In this document: positions 1 to 11,500 of the stretch, one piece after another
Layout of the letters: each line of letters opens with the position of its first letter
How positions within the stretch are numbered: position 1 is the first letter of the stretch
Origin: GCA-2718035 sp964435285
GTDB taxonomy: Bacteria > Bacteroidota > Bacteroidia > Flavobacteriales > TMED113
DNA length: 64,000 bases
NCBI GenBank assembly: GCA_964435285.1
Contig: CAYSYA010000007.1
Location: 1 to 64,000, forward strand
Direction: 5' to 3'
Position numbers and translations under genes: made by a program
The notes under the pieces: model-generated
The model's database searches: none
What the model was told of the DNA's origin: nothing
Seen by the model: only the letters and a program-made list of their open reading frames with translations

Positions 1-55
1 ACGAAGGTATAACACCTTAGCAGGGTGCCGCTTTCAGCCACTCAGCCACCTCTCC
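1..55 (-). tRNA. tRNA-Ser (GCU), 3' end cut off by window start
   Basis: On the minus strand the sequence from 55 downward reads as the 5' part of a class II tRNA. It has a GGAGAGG acceptor strand, a D-arm with GCTGAGTGGCTGAAAGC, and a 5-bp anticodon stem GCACC/GGTGT around the loop CTGCTAA, which gives anticodon GCT (serine). The start of a long variable arm follows, as expected for tRNA-Ser. The T-arm and 3' acceptor strand lie outside the window. It sits just downstream of the HD-phosphodiesterase gene on the same strand. Confidence 0.88.
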
Positions 56-93
56 ATCCGTTAAAGGATTGTAAATATATAAAAAATTTACAT

Positions 94-2145
94 TTAATCA
101 GTATAAGTAATTCTTGTGTGATGAATATCCTTTAATTTTAATTTTAATGTTTTTTTAATTTGGTTAATTTCTTTGAATGTCAATGAAGAGTTATCATATT
201 GATTTTGTTCAAATTGACTTGAAATAACCTTATCAACTATTTCGTTAATTGAATTGTTATCAATTTTATTTAAACTTCTAGAAGCAGCTTCAACGGAATC
301 ACACATCATTAAAATTGCTGTTTCTTTATTGTAAGGTTTTGGCCCGGGGTATCTAAAGTCTTTTTCGCTGACCTTTTCTGGAAAATTCTTTAAATATTCT
401 TTGTAAAAATACTGCATTAAGGAATCTCCGTGATGAGTTCTAATAAAATCAATGAGTTGATCAGGTAAATTATGTTTTTTTGCCAACTCAATTCCATCTA
501 TGACATGATTTATAATAAGTTTTGCACTTTCATCAAAACTTAAATCATCATGAGGATTCGAACTTCCGGATTGATTTTCAATAAAAAAATTAGGATTATT
601 TAACTTTCCTATATCATGATATAAAGCTCCAGCACGAACTAATAACGGATTTGCACCAATTTCAATTGCAACAGACTCTGATAAATGAGATACTTGTAAA
701 GAGTGGTGAAATGTTCCCGGTGCATCTTTTGCTAAAGTTCTTAGTAAATCAGTATTTGTATCTGCATATTCTAATAATGATAAATCTGAGACAAGTTTAA
801 AAACTTTTTCACACACAAAAATAAAAGGAAAAGTGAGGAATGTTAAAACTGAAGAAAGTATTAACATCCCTAATATTAAAAGGTTTATGTTTTCAAAAGA
901 ACCAGTTAATAATAACGAAACTGAAATAAAAACCATTATATAAACAGTTAAAACTCTGAATATTGTAAATAATAATTTAGATTGTGTATAAATTTTTTCA
1001 GGACTTAAAAGAGCAACCAAACCCCCAAAAAAATTAATCACAAAAAAAAGTTGAGATTGATCAACTAAGAAAGAGATAATAATCAATGAAAAAATATACA
1101 CAAATAAACTTAATTTAAAATCAAAGAAAGCTCGCAAAGTCAAAGGAATTACACAAAATGGAAGTGCATAAATAAGAGAGGAATTGAAAGATGTGACAAA
1201 AACAGATAGACCAACAAAAAGTAAAATAATAAAAAATATTAAAAGAAAGCTTGCATTAGATGTTAATAAATCTCTATAAAAGTTTAACAGAAACAAAAAA
1301 CATAAACCTAACGTAATAATTGATATTAAAAAATTCCCTAAAAATAAACTTATGAAATCTTTATTATTTATATAATAACTTAATTCTCTTTTATATGAAT
1401 ATAACTTTTGATTAGTTTCAGAATCAATAAATTGATTCTTTGAAACAATTAACTCACCCTCCTTAACTAAACCTTTTTTGTAAGATATATTTTCATAAGC
1501 TTGCTCTAAAACTAAGTTTGTATAATAAGAGTTGAAATTAATATCATAATTAATAGATTTTACTAAATACTCTATTAAAAACTTGCTGTCAGGAAAATAA
1601 GAATCAATTTCTTTTTTAATTATTAAAATTGCATCATCAATAGACAACAAATTTGATAATTTTATTTTTTTAGCATTTTGAGAATTATACTTTTCAAATT
1701 CATCACTAATTATATAAACATCTTCTTTATTTAAATCTTTTTTTCTTAAATCAATTATTCCATTAGAATAGATTTTTGATAGAATTAACTCTCCTATTTC
1801 ATAATATTTTAAAACTTTACTTTTTGATCGAAACGCACTTTTTAAATCTAATTCATAATTTAATAATGCTTGATAAAATACTAATGTGTCTTTATCATAA
1901 TAAACATCAGAAAACAACTCAACAGCTTCTTTGTTTTTTTTTATTTCATCATCACTTTTAATAATTGAAAAATCAAAATCAGAGTATAAATCGTCATAAT
2001 TCCAATTAGTACCTTCTTCAAAATCAAATGAGTGAATGGTTTTATCTGAAACGAATAATGCGATTATAATTGAAAAAAGAAAAATTATAATCAGTTGAAA
2101 AATTCTATTGTGATTATTAAAAATATTTTCTTTAATTTTTTTCAT
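94..2145 (-). CDS. PgpH-like 7TM HD-domain phosphodiesterase (predicted c-di-AMP hydrolase)
   Basis: A 683-aa membrane protein with the architecture of the 7TMR-HD family (PgpH in Listeria). It has one N-terminal membrane segment (about 16-33), a large extracytoplasmic region (about 35-260), a block of seven hydrophobic helices (about 263-447), and a cytoplasmic HD domain. The HD metal site is visible: His480/His481 in GTFHHS and the His510-Asp511 pair in LYHDIGK. Characterised members hydrolyse the second messenger c-di-AMP. The diadenylate cyclase lies in the same window (33763-34536), so both ends of the pathway are present. The gene is divergent from the thiolase across 108 bp. The family call is firm; the substrate is inferred from family members. 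Confidence 0.88.
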   Translation of the reverse strand: MKKIKENIFNNHNRIFQLIIIFLFSIIIALFVSDKTIHSFDFEEGTNWNYDDLYSDFDFSIIKSDDEIKKNKEAVELFSDVYYDKDTLVFYQALLNYELDLKSAFRSKSKVLKYYEIGELILSKIYSNGIIDLRKKDLNKEDVYIISDEFEKYNSQNAKKIKLSNLLSIDDAILIIKKEIDSYFPDSKFLIEYLVKSINYDINFNSYYTNLVLEQAYENISYKKGLVKEGELIVSKNQFIDSETNQKLYSYKRELSYYINNKDFISLFLGNFLISIITLGLCFLFLLNFYRDLLTSNASFLLIFFIILLFVGLSVFVTSFNSSLIYALPFCVIPLTLRAFFDFKLSLFVYIFSLIIISFLVDQSQLFFVINFFGGLVALLSPEKIYTQSKLLFTIFRVLTVYIMVFISVSLLLTGSFENINLLILGMLILSSVLTFLTFPFIFVCEKVFKLVSDLSLLEYADTNTDLLRTLAKDAPGTFHHSLQVSHLSESVAIEIGANPLLVRAGALYHDIGKLNNPNFFIENQSGSSNPHDDLSFDESAKLIINHVIDGIELAKKHNLPDQLIDFIRTHHGDSLMQYFYKEYLKNFPEKVSEKDFRYPGPKPYNKETAILMMCDSVEAASRSLNKIDNNSINEIVDKVISSQFEQNQYDNSSLTFKEINQIKKTLKLKLKDIHHTRITYTD

Positions 2146-2253
2146 TTATTAATTAGAATTATCAATTTAAAATTTATTTGACAGAAAAAAACAAATCAAT
2201 TAAAAATTATTTCTAAACTAATTTCAATTTACATAAATTGCAAAAAAAAAAAT

Positions 2254-3435
2254 ATGAAAAACGTAGTTATAACATCATTTGCTAGAACACCAATTGGAAG
2301 TTTTGGTGGTAAATTGTCAACAATATCTGCCACTAAACTTGGAGCTCATGCTATTAAAGAGGCTGTCAGAAAATCTAATTTAAAGGCATCTCAAATTGAA
2401 GAAGTATACATGGGAAATGTTTTATCTGCAGCTTTAGGTCAAGCTCCAGCAAAACAAGCAGCAATATTTGCAGGTCTTGAAAAAGATACGCCTTGTACAA
2501 CAATAAATAAGGTGTGCGCATCCGGAATGAAATCTATCATGATTGCAGCACAGAGTATTAAAAGTGGGGAAAGAGATATAATTGTTGCAGGTGGTATGGA
2601 AAATATGTCTAATATTCCTTATTACCTTGAAAAAGCAAGAAAAGGATACAGATTAGGGCATGGTCAAATAACTGATGGTCTTGTTTTAGATGGTTTAACA
2701 GACGTATATAATCAAACACACATGGGTGTTTGTGGAGAATTATGTGCAGAGGAAATGAATATTACAAAAGAAGAACAAGATGATTTTGCTATTAATTCAT
2801 ATGAAAAAAGTAAAAATGCATGGACAAATGGATTCTTTGAATCTGAAGTGTCTCCTATAGAAATTCCTCAAAGAAGAGGAGAGTCAATTTTAGTGGAAGA
2901 AGATGAAGAATTTCAAAATATAAATTTTGAAAAATTTAAAAATTTAAGACCCGTATTTAAAAAAGATGGTACTATTACTGCAGGTAATGCATCAACATTA
3001 AATGACGGTGCTGCAGCTGTTGTACTAATGAGTGAAGAAAAAGCTAAACAATTAAATATCAACCCCATTGCAAGAATTGTTTCATATGCAGATGCATCTC
3101 AAGATCCAGAGTGGTTTACAACATCACCAGCTAAAGCAATACCATTAGCATTAGAAAAAGCAAATTTAACTAAAGATGACATAAGCTATTGGGAATTAAA
3201 TGAAGCTTTTTCTGTTGTTGGTATTGCGAACACAAAAATTCTAAATTTAGACCCTAGTAAAGTTAATATTTTTGGTGGAGCTGTTTCATTAGGACATCCA
3301 CTTGGATGTTCTGGAACAAGAATAATTGTGACGCTATTAAATATTTTAGACAAAAAAAATGGAAAGTTTGGTGTAGCGGGAATATGTAACGGTGGTGGAG
3401 GTGCTTCAGCTATGATTATTGAAAAACTTAACTAA
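2254..3435 (+). CDS. acetyl-CoA C-acetyltransferase (thiolase)
   Basis: A 393-aa protein, the usual length of a type II biosynthetic or degradative thiolase, which condenses two acetyl-CoA to acetoacetyl-CoA or cleaves it. The catalytic residues are all present: the nucleophile Cys88 in NKVCASGMK, His348 in GHPLGCSG, and Cys378 in CNGGGGAS. The N-terminus VVITSFARTPIGSFGG is typical. It starts 108 bp from the divergent HD-phosphodiesterase, and its stop is followed after 2 bp by the NlpC/P60 gene, so the two are probably co-transcribed. An A-rich stretch precedes the ATG, as is common in this phylum. It resembles atoB/phaA products, but the pathway cannot be chosen from sequence alone. Confidence 0.93.
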   Translation: MKNVVITSFARTPIGSFGGKLSTISATKLGAHAIKEAVRKSNLKASQIEEVYMGNVLSAALGQAPAKQAAIFAGLEKDTPCTTINKVCASGMKSIMIAAQSIKSGERDIIVAGGMENMSNIPYYLEKARKGYRLGHGQITDGLVLDGLTDVYNQTHMGVCGELCAEEMNITKEEQDDFAINSYEKSKNAWTNGFFESEVSPIEIPQRRGESILVEEDEEFQNINFEKFKNLRPVFKKDGTITAGNASTLNDGAAAVVLMSEEKAKQLNINPIARIVSYADASQDPEWFTTSPAKAIPLALEKANLTKDDISYWELNEAFSVVGIANTKILNLDPSKVNIFGGAVSLGHPLGCSGTRIIVTLLNILDKKNGKFGVAGICNGGGGASAMIIEKLN

Positions 3436-3437
3436 AT

Positions 3438-4166
3438 ATGTATGGGATTTGCTTATTAACAGTAATTCCAATGCGAAAATTATCATCTCACAAATCTGAG
3501 ATGATTAATCAGGTTCTCTTCGGTGAAACTTTTAAAATTTTAAAACAAAAAAAAGAATGGAGTTTTATAAATCTTTCTCACGATAATTATACAGGTTGGG
3601 TAAATAATAATCAATATAAAATTATCGATGGAAAAAATATAAAATATGAAATATCCAATAAATTAAATTGTCTAGTAAAAGTAAATAATATTAAACAACA
3701 ATTAGTTTTAGGAAGTTTTATTCCAGTTAATAAATCTTTAAGGAAAAATTTAAAAATTGATTTTAATCTAAATTTTTCTGTTTCTAGTAAGGAGATTTCG
3801 TTACAAAAAATTGCAAAAAAATATTTAAACACACCCTATTTATGGGGAGGAAGATCTCCAGTTGGAATTGACTGCTCTGGTTTCATTCAAATGGTTTTTA
3901 GATTCTTTAACATCAACCTACCAAGAGATGCTTACCAACAAGCAAAAAAAGGGAAAAAAATAAATTTTGAAAAATGCAAAACAGGTGATGTTGCTTTTTT
4001 TGAAGAAAAAAATAAAATATCACATGTTGGTATTATATTTCCAAATAATAAAATTATTCATTCATCAGGTAAAGTGCAAATAGACCAGTTTGATAAAAAA
4101 GGTATATATGTGTGTGAATTAAAAAAATATTCACATAAATTAAAATTAATTAAAAGAATTATTTAA
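3438..4166 (+). CDS. SH3b-NlpC/P60 family peptidoglycan endopeptidase
   Basis: A 242-aa protein with a bacterial SH3-like N-terminal half (about 1-65, ending in GWVNNNQ) and a C-terminal NlpC/P60 catalytic domain (about 118-242). The Cys-His-His catalytic residues are visible: Cys146 in GIDCSGF, His196 in ISHVGI and His208 in IIHSSG. Family members are gamma-D-glutamyl-diaminopimelate endopeptidases that trim peptidoglycan stem peptides. No signal peptide is apparent, so it may act on recycled muropeptides like the cytoplasmic YkfC-type enzymes; this is an inference. It follows the thiolase by 2 bp. Its last 8 bp overlap the end of the convergent T9SS gene. Confidence 0.85.
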   Translation: MYGICLLTVIPMRKLSSHKSEMINQVLFGETFKILKQKKEWSFINLSHDNYTGWVNNNQYKIIDGKNIKYEISNKLNCLVKVNNIKQQLVLGSFIPVNKSLRKNLKIDFNLNFSVSSKEISLQKIAKKYLNTPYLWGGRSPVGIDCSGFIQMVFRFFNINLPRDAYQQAKKGKKINFEKCKTGDVAFFEEKNKISHVGIIFPNNKIIHSSGKVQIDQFDKKGIYVCELKKYSHKLKLIKRII

Positions 4167-6159
4167 TAATCTCAAATCTTTTATCGTAAATATACTCTCC
4201 TTTATTATTTATCAATTTTATAAAATAAATACCACTTGTTAAATTTAAATTATTGAATAAGTATGTATCATTATTATTTAGCATTAAATTATTACTATAA
4301 ACTATTTCACCACTAGTACTTGTAATCACTACTGAACCATCAAAGTAACTTTTTGAATCAGGGAACTTAATACTAAATTCTCCTTTTGAAGGGTTAGGAA
4401 ATATTTTTAATGAACCAAAAGGATTTATACTTTGTAAAAACAAATACCCTGATTCGCTATCATCAGCATCATTATCTATTCCATCTCCATCCATATCATC
4501 ATCATATTCATTTAATATTCCATCTCCATCAATATCCTCATCTTCAGCATTGATAATTCCATCTCCATCAACATCACTATCTACATCATTTAATATACCA
4601 TCACCATCAATATCATTCGGAGGATTAGGTAATTGAAAAAATATAGTATCAGATAACCATGAACATCCAAATTCATCAGTTGCCTCTAACCAAAAATAAC
4701 CATTATTGTTACCTACAACTGAGGATCCATTACCATACAATAAACCATTATAGTACCAATCAATTAGGTATTCAGTATCAGTAGTTAATATAATATTTTC
4801 AGATACAAAAATTGAAGGAGAAAAGTCATCATCACATTTAACAACATCTATTGGTAGTGAAGATCCATCACAACCATCATTAGTCACAAACTCAACGTGA
4901 TAAGTTCCTGACTCAGAAGCAATATAAGTAGATTGATTAGCTCCTTCAATAATTTCATCATTAAAAAACCATTGATAAGATAGGATGTTAACTAAATCAA
5001 CTGATAAAATTGAAAGATCTTCATTATAAGAAACTTCAGGGTTAGGAACATCAAAAACAGAGATGATTTCAGAATCTTCAAAAGACTGAACTATTAATAA
5101 TTCTGAAGAAATCGTATAATTCCCTGAAGCACATCCTGTATTGAAAGTGTGAGTTCCATCTGTTAAATCAAGAGTAAAAGTTCCTAAGTCATCATTTCCA
5201 GAAAAACTAAGATCTGTTCCATCCCACCAATTCTCAATATCCCAAATTGAAACAGAATAAGGCGGATTATTCATATTAAAATCAATATTCCAACTTGGTG
5301 TTTCACTAGTAATATAATCTGTTTCATAAACCAAAAAACCATCTCCGTCATATATTTTAATTAATATATCAGGAGTACCAGTACAAAATTCAACGCCAAA
5401 TATAGTTTCACAAAATTCTTCAATATCATTTCCCCAACAATCAGAAGAAGAAGAAGAAATTGAAAAAGAATTTAAATTATAATTAAAACTAGTTATGTCA
5501 GTATTTAAAGTAACAGTATGATTTCCTGGTCCATAATTTTGAACTGGAGGTATTTGTTGATTACTTTCAAAACCATTTCCAAAATCCCATGCATATGAAA
5601 CATCATATTCATCAGCGCTTATTAGAGCTTCAAAAGAAGCATCTACACTTCCGCAACCACTACTTGGAGAATAAGTAAAAGATGCATTCCCCCCCTGACC
5701 TGGATTTACAGTCATAGGTATATCAAAATTAACCAGTTGATCAACGGATATACCAACCCCTACAACAGTAACATTAGCTTGAATTGAAACTGTAATAACA
5801 TAATCTCCCGCAGCAAGTGGAGTTCCACTAAATACAGCACATCCAAATTCACTTTCTGCAGGATTATATATACCACTTTCGTCTGATAAAACATATCCGA
5901 GACCCAAAGGAATACCTGTTATATTAGTTACAATAATTTCATCTAATTGAACTTCAAAACCAGTCTCTTCGTCTGCAAATTGAGCAGGCATGTAAAATGT
6001 AACGTCCTCAGAGTAAAATTCACCTACAGTACCATCAGGAAGATTTAATGGACAAAGAGTTGGAAATGTAGGTTCAATAGTACAATCCGTATCAGCTACA
6101 CATTGAGAAAATATAGGAGTAAATCCTATAATTGATAAAAAAAGTATAATTTTTTTCAT
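4159..6159 (-). CDS. T9SS type A sorted protein with calcium-binding DxDGDG tract
   Basis: A 666-aa exported protein that begins with a signal peptide (MKKIILFLSIIGFTPIFSQ, then a mature Cys). The middle carries a PKD-like region (YAWDFGNG, about 190-215) and a second Ig-like segment with the 'YQWFFNDEIIEGA' pattern common in Bacteroidota surface proteins. At about 515-570 a run of DIDGDGI / DVDGDGI / DEDIDGDGI motifs forms a thrombospondin type 3-like, Asp-rich calcium-binding tract. The last roughly 80 residues (FPNPSKGEFSIKF ... GIYFIKL) are a type A T9SS sorting domain, so the protein should cross the outer membrane by T9SS and stay on or leave the surface. It is the last gene of the five-gene block, 7 bp after its neighbour. 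Function is otherwise unknown. Confidence 0.85.
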   Translation of the reverse strand: MKKIILFLSIIGFTPIFSQCVADTDCTIEPTFPTLCPLNLPDGTVGEFYSEDVTFYMPAQFADEETGFEVQLDEIIVTNITGIPLGLGYVLSDESGIYNPAESEFGCAVFSGTPLAAGDYVITVSIQANVTVVGVGISVDQLVNFDIPMTVNPGQGGNASFTYSPSSGCGSVDASFEALISADEYDVSYAWDFGNGFESNQQIPPVQNYGPGNHTVTLNTDITSFNYNLNSFSISSSSSDCWGNDIEEFCETIFGVEFCTGTPDILIKIYDGDGFLVYETDYITSETPSWNIDFNMNNPPYSVSIWDIENWWDGTDLSFSGNDDLGTFTLDLTDGTHTFNTGCASGNYTISSELLIVQSFEDSEIISVFDVPNPEVSYNEDLSILSVDLVNILSYQWFFNDEIIEGANQSTYIASESGTYHVEFVTNDGCDGSSLPIDVVKCDDDFSPSIFVSENIILTTDTEYLIDWYYNGLLYGNGSSVVGNNNGYFWLEATDEFGCSWLSDTIFFQLPNPPNDIDGDGILNDVDSDVDGDGIINAEDEDIDGDGILNEYDDDMDGDGIDNDADDSESGYLFLQSINPFGSLKIFPNPSKGEFSIKFPDSKSYFDGSVVITSTSGEIVYSNNLMLNNNDTYLFNNLNLTSGIYFIKLINNKGEYIYDKRFEIIK

Positions 6160-6166
6160 GATATTT

Positions 6167-8488
6167 TTAATTTTTTGTTTTGATAAAACTTAATCTTTTA
6201 TTTAAATTATTATTTCCTAAAATATTTATAAAATATAAACCAGAGTCTAAATTTTTAGTTTTTATTTCTAAATCATTAATATCAGTAAATAAATCCTCAA
6301 ATACTATCTTTCCTAAATTATCAATTATTGAAATTGAAATTTCATTATCAATAACCACTGAAGATTTTATACATATGTAATCAGAAGAAGGATTGGGAAA
6401 AACATAAAAATGTTGTTCATTGTTATTACTCAAATGACTTGTTTCATATTGATACTGAGAAAAGCCAAAACACCCATTTTCATCTGTAACTTCAACTGAG
6501 TAAATACCTGTTCCATTTTGTGGAACCATTTCATAATCTGTTTCTGAGAATAACATTTGGCCCATATAAAACCATTGATAGGTCCACTCTGAATTATTAT
6601 AAGTACTTAAACCTTCTCCGTCTTCCCAAATAAATGGTTCTATTAAATCATTTTCTAAAATTGAAAAAGAAACATCAAAAGTATAACCAATACCATCTAA
6701 AACAGTAATTGAGTAAAATCCAGGAGAAATATCATCTATATAGTATTCTTGATTATCAATTGTAAAGCAATCAAATTCACCACATCCATTCATTTGACCA
6801 CAAAAATTAATATTTAAATTTGTTAAGAAAGAATAAGGTGGAACACCTCCTGATAGCTCAAAAACAACAGAACCTAAATCATCTTCACAAATTGGATTAC
6901 AAACTTCGATCAAATCTATTTGAACAGAGGAAATACAAGAACCATCATCTACGGTTGCTAAATCATCATAATTTCCTGCACTAGAATCTGTACAACCATA
7001 AATAATAAATGTGAAACAAGATCCATCATCAAATGTTGCATTGGGATTATATTCAACATAATTTGAATCAGTACAACCATATAAATATTCACAAGAACCA
7101 TCGTTAAAACAAGCAAAAACACTATAATTTGAAGCTACTGGATCTGTACATCCATCTAAATAACAACATGAACCATCATTAATATTAGCAACAGGATTAT
7201 AATTAAAAGAATTTTGATCTGTACATCCAACATATTCACAATATTCAGGATCAATTACTACAATAGCTGCATTAGGATCATAATTGTCAGCTTGTGGATC
7301 TCCGCAACCAATAGGGTTACATGTACTATTATCTCCAAAAGGAACACCACAATCATCAGCACAAGAGTTATATTCACAAGTTCCATTATCTAGATTTGCA
7401 TCTGGATTGAAATTACACGCAGGAATTCCATCAACTCCTCCGTCGTCTGTACAACCAGGTAAGATTAAACATGAACCATCATCTATACATGCACTAGGAT
7501 TATATTCATTATATAAAGGATTAGTACAACCTGATATATAACAACAGCTCCCGTTGTCAACAGTTGCATCGGAAGAATAATTTAATGCAGCTGAGTCTGT
7601 ACATCCAAAAACAATAAAAAAACATGAACCATCATCTTCACAAGCATTTGGGTCGTAGTTTTCAGCAGATGGATTAGTGCAACCACCTAAACACCCACAA
7701 GAACCATCATCTTCAGTAGCTGAGGGGTCATAATTAACTTCGGTGGGATCAGTACATCCTAAAATTTCATATTCATCACAAACACCGTCACCATCCGAAT
7801 CATTTATACATGATAAACATGAACCATCATCTTCCGTAGCCAAAATATCAAATTCAAGATAATTAGAATCAGTACAACCAAAAACTTCATCATTATCACA
7901 TATTCCATCATTGTCTAAATCATTATCCACAATTAAACCATTAACACAAATATCACAAGAATTGCTTATTACTAAACATGATCCATCATCAACTGTGGCA
8001 GAAGAATCAAAATTACAAGCAAATGGATTAGTACAACCTTGAATACTACCAACAAAATTAACGTTTGTTAGCTGACCAAAACCATTTAAAGAATATGTAT
8101 CTAAAAAGGGAGGAGTAGTACTCATAGTTGAACCATTTGAATCAGGGCTATAATCTTCTCCTTCAATTTGCAGAAACCAATTATAAGTTTCACCAACAGC
8201 AAATCCGTTATCTAAACCTGCTTCTGTTCCCCAAGCAGTTACTGAAATTGTAGCCGATGAGTCCCAAGTATTAAAACCACCACACACAAAATCACCATTG
8301 TTATCAATATAAAAAACTCCAATTAAAGCTCCATCAGGAATTGGGGAATTATTAAATGTTATATTTAAAAAATCAGATGAACTAATAGCAATTGTTGCAT
8401 TACTTCCTGTATTCACATAATTCCAATCTAAAGGCTGTGAATATGAAAAAGAAAAAAGAAGAACAAATATTAATCCAAATAATCTCAT
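6167..8488 (-). CDS. T9SS type A sorted protein with about 12 GC...DGSC modules
   Basis: A 773-aa exported protein. It has a signal peptide (MRLFGLIFVLLFSFSYSQ) and one copy of the roughly 100-aa GDxIGxFF module (about 25-150: GALIGVFY, CGGFNTW, DNGFAVGE). Then come about twelve short modules of the form GCTDxxAxNYxxxATxDDGSC (about 150-530). Their paired cysteines are probably disulphide-linked outside the cell. A DLDNDGICDNDE calcium-binding-like piece lies between the first two. A region with SprB-like features follows, and then a type A T9SS sorting domain (FYVFPNPSSDYICIK ... SGLYFINI). It is the fourth gene of the block, with 15 bp upstream and 7 bp downstream. A ligand or adhesion role is plausible but not shown by sequence. 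Confidence 0.85.
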   Translation of the reverse strand: MRLFGLIFVLLFSFSYSQPLDWNYVNTGSNATIAISSSDFLNITFNNSPIPDGALIGVFYIDNNGDFVCGGFNTWDSSATISVTAWGTEAGLDNGFAVGETYNWFLQIEGEDYSPDSNGSTMSTTPPFLDTYSLNGFGQLTNVNFVGSIQGCTNPFACNFDSSATVDDGSCLVISNSCDICVNGLIVDNDLDNDGICDNDEVFGCTDSNYLEFDILATEDDGSCLSCINDSDGDGVCDEYEILGCTDPTEVNYDPSATEDDGSCGCLGGCTNPSAENYDPNACEDDGSCFFIVFGCTDSAALNYSSDATVDNGSCCYISGCTNPLYNEYNPSACIDDGSCLILPGCTDDGGVDGIPACNFNPDANLDNGTCEYNSCADDCGVPFGDNSTCNPIGCGDPQADNYDPNAAIVVIDPEYCEYVGCTDQNSFNYNPVANINDGSCCYLDGCTDPVASNYSVFACFNDGSCEYLYGCTDSNYVEYNPNATFDDGSCFTFIIYGCTDSSAGNYDDLATVDDGSCISSVQIDLIEVCNPICEDDLGSVVFELSGGVPPYSFLTNLNINFCGQMNGCGEFDCFTIDNQEYYIDDISPGFYSITVLDGIGYTFDVSFSILENDLIEPFIWEDGEGLSTYNNSEWTYQWFYMGQMLFSETDYEMVPQNGTGIYSVEVTDENGCFGFSQYQYETSHLSNNNEQHFYVFPNPSSDYICIKSSVVIDNEISISIIDNLGKIVFEDLFTDINDLEIKTKNLDSGLYFINILGNNNLNKRLSFIKTKN

Positions 8489-8503
8489 AAAATTATATTT
8501 TCA

Positions 8504-11500
8504 TTAATATAACACATCTAATTTTAAACGTTCAACAAAATCTACTCCGCGAACCTCAATATAGTAAATTCCTTTAGATACATTATCCAAAGGAAGTGTA
8601 ATTCTATTAACACCAGAATTGAATAATGATGAATTAGAATAAACTAATTTACCTAAATTATCTACTAAAATAATATCTAATTTTGAATCGTTTTCTATAC
8701 TAAATTCTAAGTTCACAAAACTAGAAGCTGGATTTGGAAAACAATTCATAGAAGTAATTACTGTATTAGAAATTTCAACAACTACAGATTCTGCAATATT
8801 TATCCCATTAACAGAGAAAATGTCACCACCTTCGCTCCAATCTGGCACAATATTGAGGAGTTTATTTTCTTGTTTTTTCCATAATTGGAAAGTCATTTCC
8901 TCACCCACTAATAAACCATCTTTATCAATTGTTTCCTCATCATCTCCCCAAACAACAATGTAATTATTTCCTGATTCTAGTTTGGAAACCCCTACTAAAT
9001 TACCTAATTCATCAAATACAGCTAACTCATCACCATCCTCTGCATTTAATGAAGATTCTGGGAATCCAATTGTCATATTTGAATAAGTACTCATAGGTGT
9101 TTCAAAATTTTCTATATCATAACCATACCTTGCTCCAAAATCAGTAGATATAGAACCACCAGGAGATACAGCATCAAATGGGTTTTCTGGATAATAATCA
9201 CTATTTGAATCAAATGAAAAACCAGATCCACTATTTAATTTTAATAGGTAACCCTCACCTGCCTCCATATTTGACATCGTATTAATACCTAACTCTGGCC
9301 AGAAAATATTTCCGCTATCATCTTTTAATAATTTAATATCCGACAACACTGTAGATAATGATGTTTCTACAGAATTACTCCAATATCTAGGATAAGAAAT
9401 AAAATTCCAACCTTCAACCCACTGATTAATTGTGAATTCTGGTTGAACAAAATCTCCTGAAATATTTATTTCTTCTGGAGCCCATGTTTTTATAGCATAA
9501 GCCTCTTGAGTATTTAAATTATCAAGTGTAGACACTGGAATTGCAGGCCAATATACAAGACCAGACGCATCCTTAATAATAATAAAATTATTAAGTATTG
9601 GTGACATGATTGACTCAACATCATTATTTGAATTCATATAAGTTGAAATCATATCCCAATCTGTATATGGATTCTCATTAAGTGGTATCGTTTGAAAACT
9701 AGATGAAATTAAACCTTGGATTCCACTAATAGCATTATCATATGAGAAAAATCTCTCATGACTGTATGAATTGTCATAAATAGAAAAGCCAGAAAATGTA
9801 TTTCCACTATAAACTTTCCATTGGAATTGCTCTCCTTCCTCAAAACCATCTACATTAACGTCATTTCCATAAGCTAAAATAGAGGTTTCTTCTCCTTCCC
9901 AAATAGTGTAACCACCACAAGAAAGACCGCCTTCAGAATTAACAAAGAAGACACCAATAAAATCACCTATATTGAAATCTACTCCATCTAATAATAAATC
10001 TGCATCAGCAGGAATTATAATTTCATGATATACATCAGTTTCATTAACTTCCCAACCTTCAGGAATTAATAAATCCACAGTACCTGTTCCAGAAATAGTA
10101 CAACCATTAGAATCAGTTACAGTAACAGAGTAATCTCCAGCACATAATCCAAATATAGATGAAGTAGTTTGACCATTATTCCAAGCATATGAATAAGGTC
10201 CTGTTCCATTCTCTACTAATACAGATAACTGACCTGAATTACAATCTGAATATTCTCCAGGAAGGGAAGAAAAAGAAATAGATAATTCTTCTGGTTCTGT
10301 GATTTCTACATCAATAGATATTGAACAACCATTTTCATCAGTAGCAGTTACTGAATAAGTACCAGCTGTTAAATTAGAAATATCTTCTAAATTTTCTCCA
10401 TTAGACCATGAGTAATCATATGACCCTGTTCCACCTGAAACGGTAATATCAATTGAACCATCTGATCCTCCATTACATGATACATTAAAGTGATTTTCTG
10501 AAATTGCCATTGCTTCAGGTTCAGTAACTTCAAAATCAACAGTTTGTGAACAACCATTAGAATCCGAAACAACAACAGAATAATTTCCTGCAGATAATGA
10601 ATTTAAATCTTCAGTGATTTCACCATTTGACCAATAAAAAGAATATCCTCCTATTCCTCCTTCAACCGATATATCAATAAAGCCGTCTGACGCACCAGCA
10701 CAAGAAACATTATTAGTAAAACCTAACACAATTAATTCACTAGGCTCTATTATTTCAATTTGAGACTCCTCAATTAAACAACCATTATCATCTGAGACAA
10801 CAACTGAGTAAGTTCCAGGAAAAAGATTAGGAATAGCTTGAGTAGTCTCTCCATTAGACCACACAAAAGAGTAATTTCCTGATCCTCCTGAAACAACAGC
10901 ATTAATTAAACCATTATTTTGTCCATAACAATCAACATCCACTAGTACTAATTCTAACTCTAACTGATCATAAGAAACCTCTGTGATTTCTGAGATTCCA
11001 TTTGCCAAATATGAACCTTGATTTGGTTGATTAGAATTATATTCAACGTTTAGTGGAAGAGAACAATCTAGAACACTTGAAAATATTTGCCAAATAAATC
11101 CTTCTCCTTCACTAAAACCATCTTTTTCATCAGTTGTTTCATCATCACCACATACATTAAAGTAAAACACATCACCTAAATATTCTGCACCTTGAGAAAA
11201 AACTAAATTTCCGTTTTCATCAGTAAAAAATAAACCTATATAATCTCCCTCTTCTAATCCCTCTGTTATAGTAAATCCTATAGTATGACTATTGAATGGG
11301 TCACAACCTAAATTATTTCCCCAAGGAGAGTCAACAGGTAATAATTCACCTAAACAATCGTAACCTTCTTCTGCATACTCACATGACCCATCATCAATTG
11401 TGGCACCTAAATAATTACAAGCTGAACTATCAGAACACCCTGTACATGAAGAATTATCTCCATTTGGAATACCACATTCATCTAAACATGAAGAATTATC

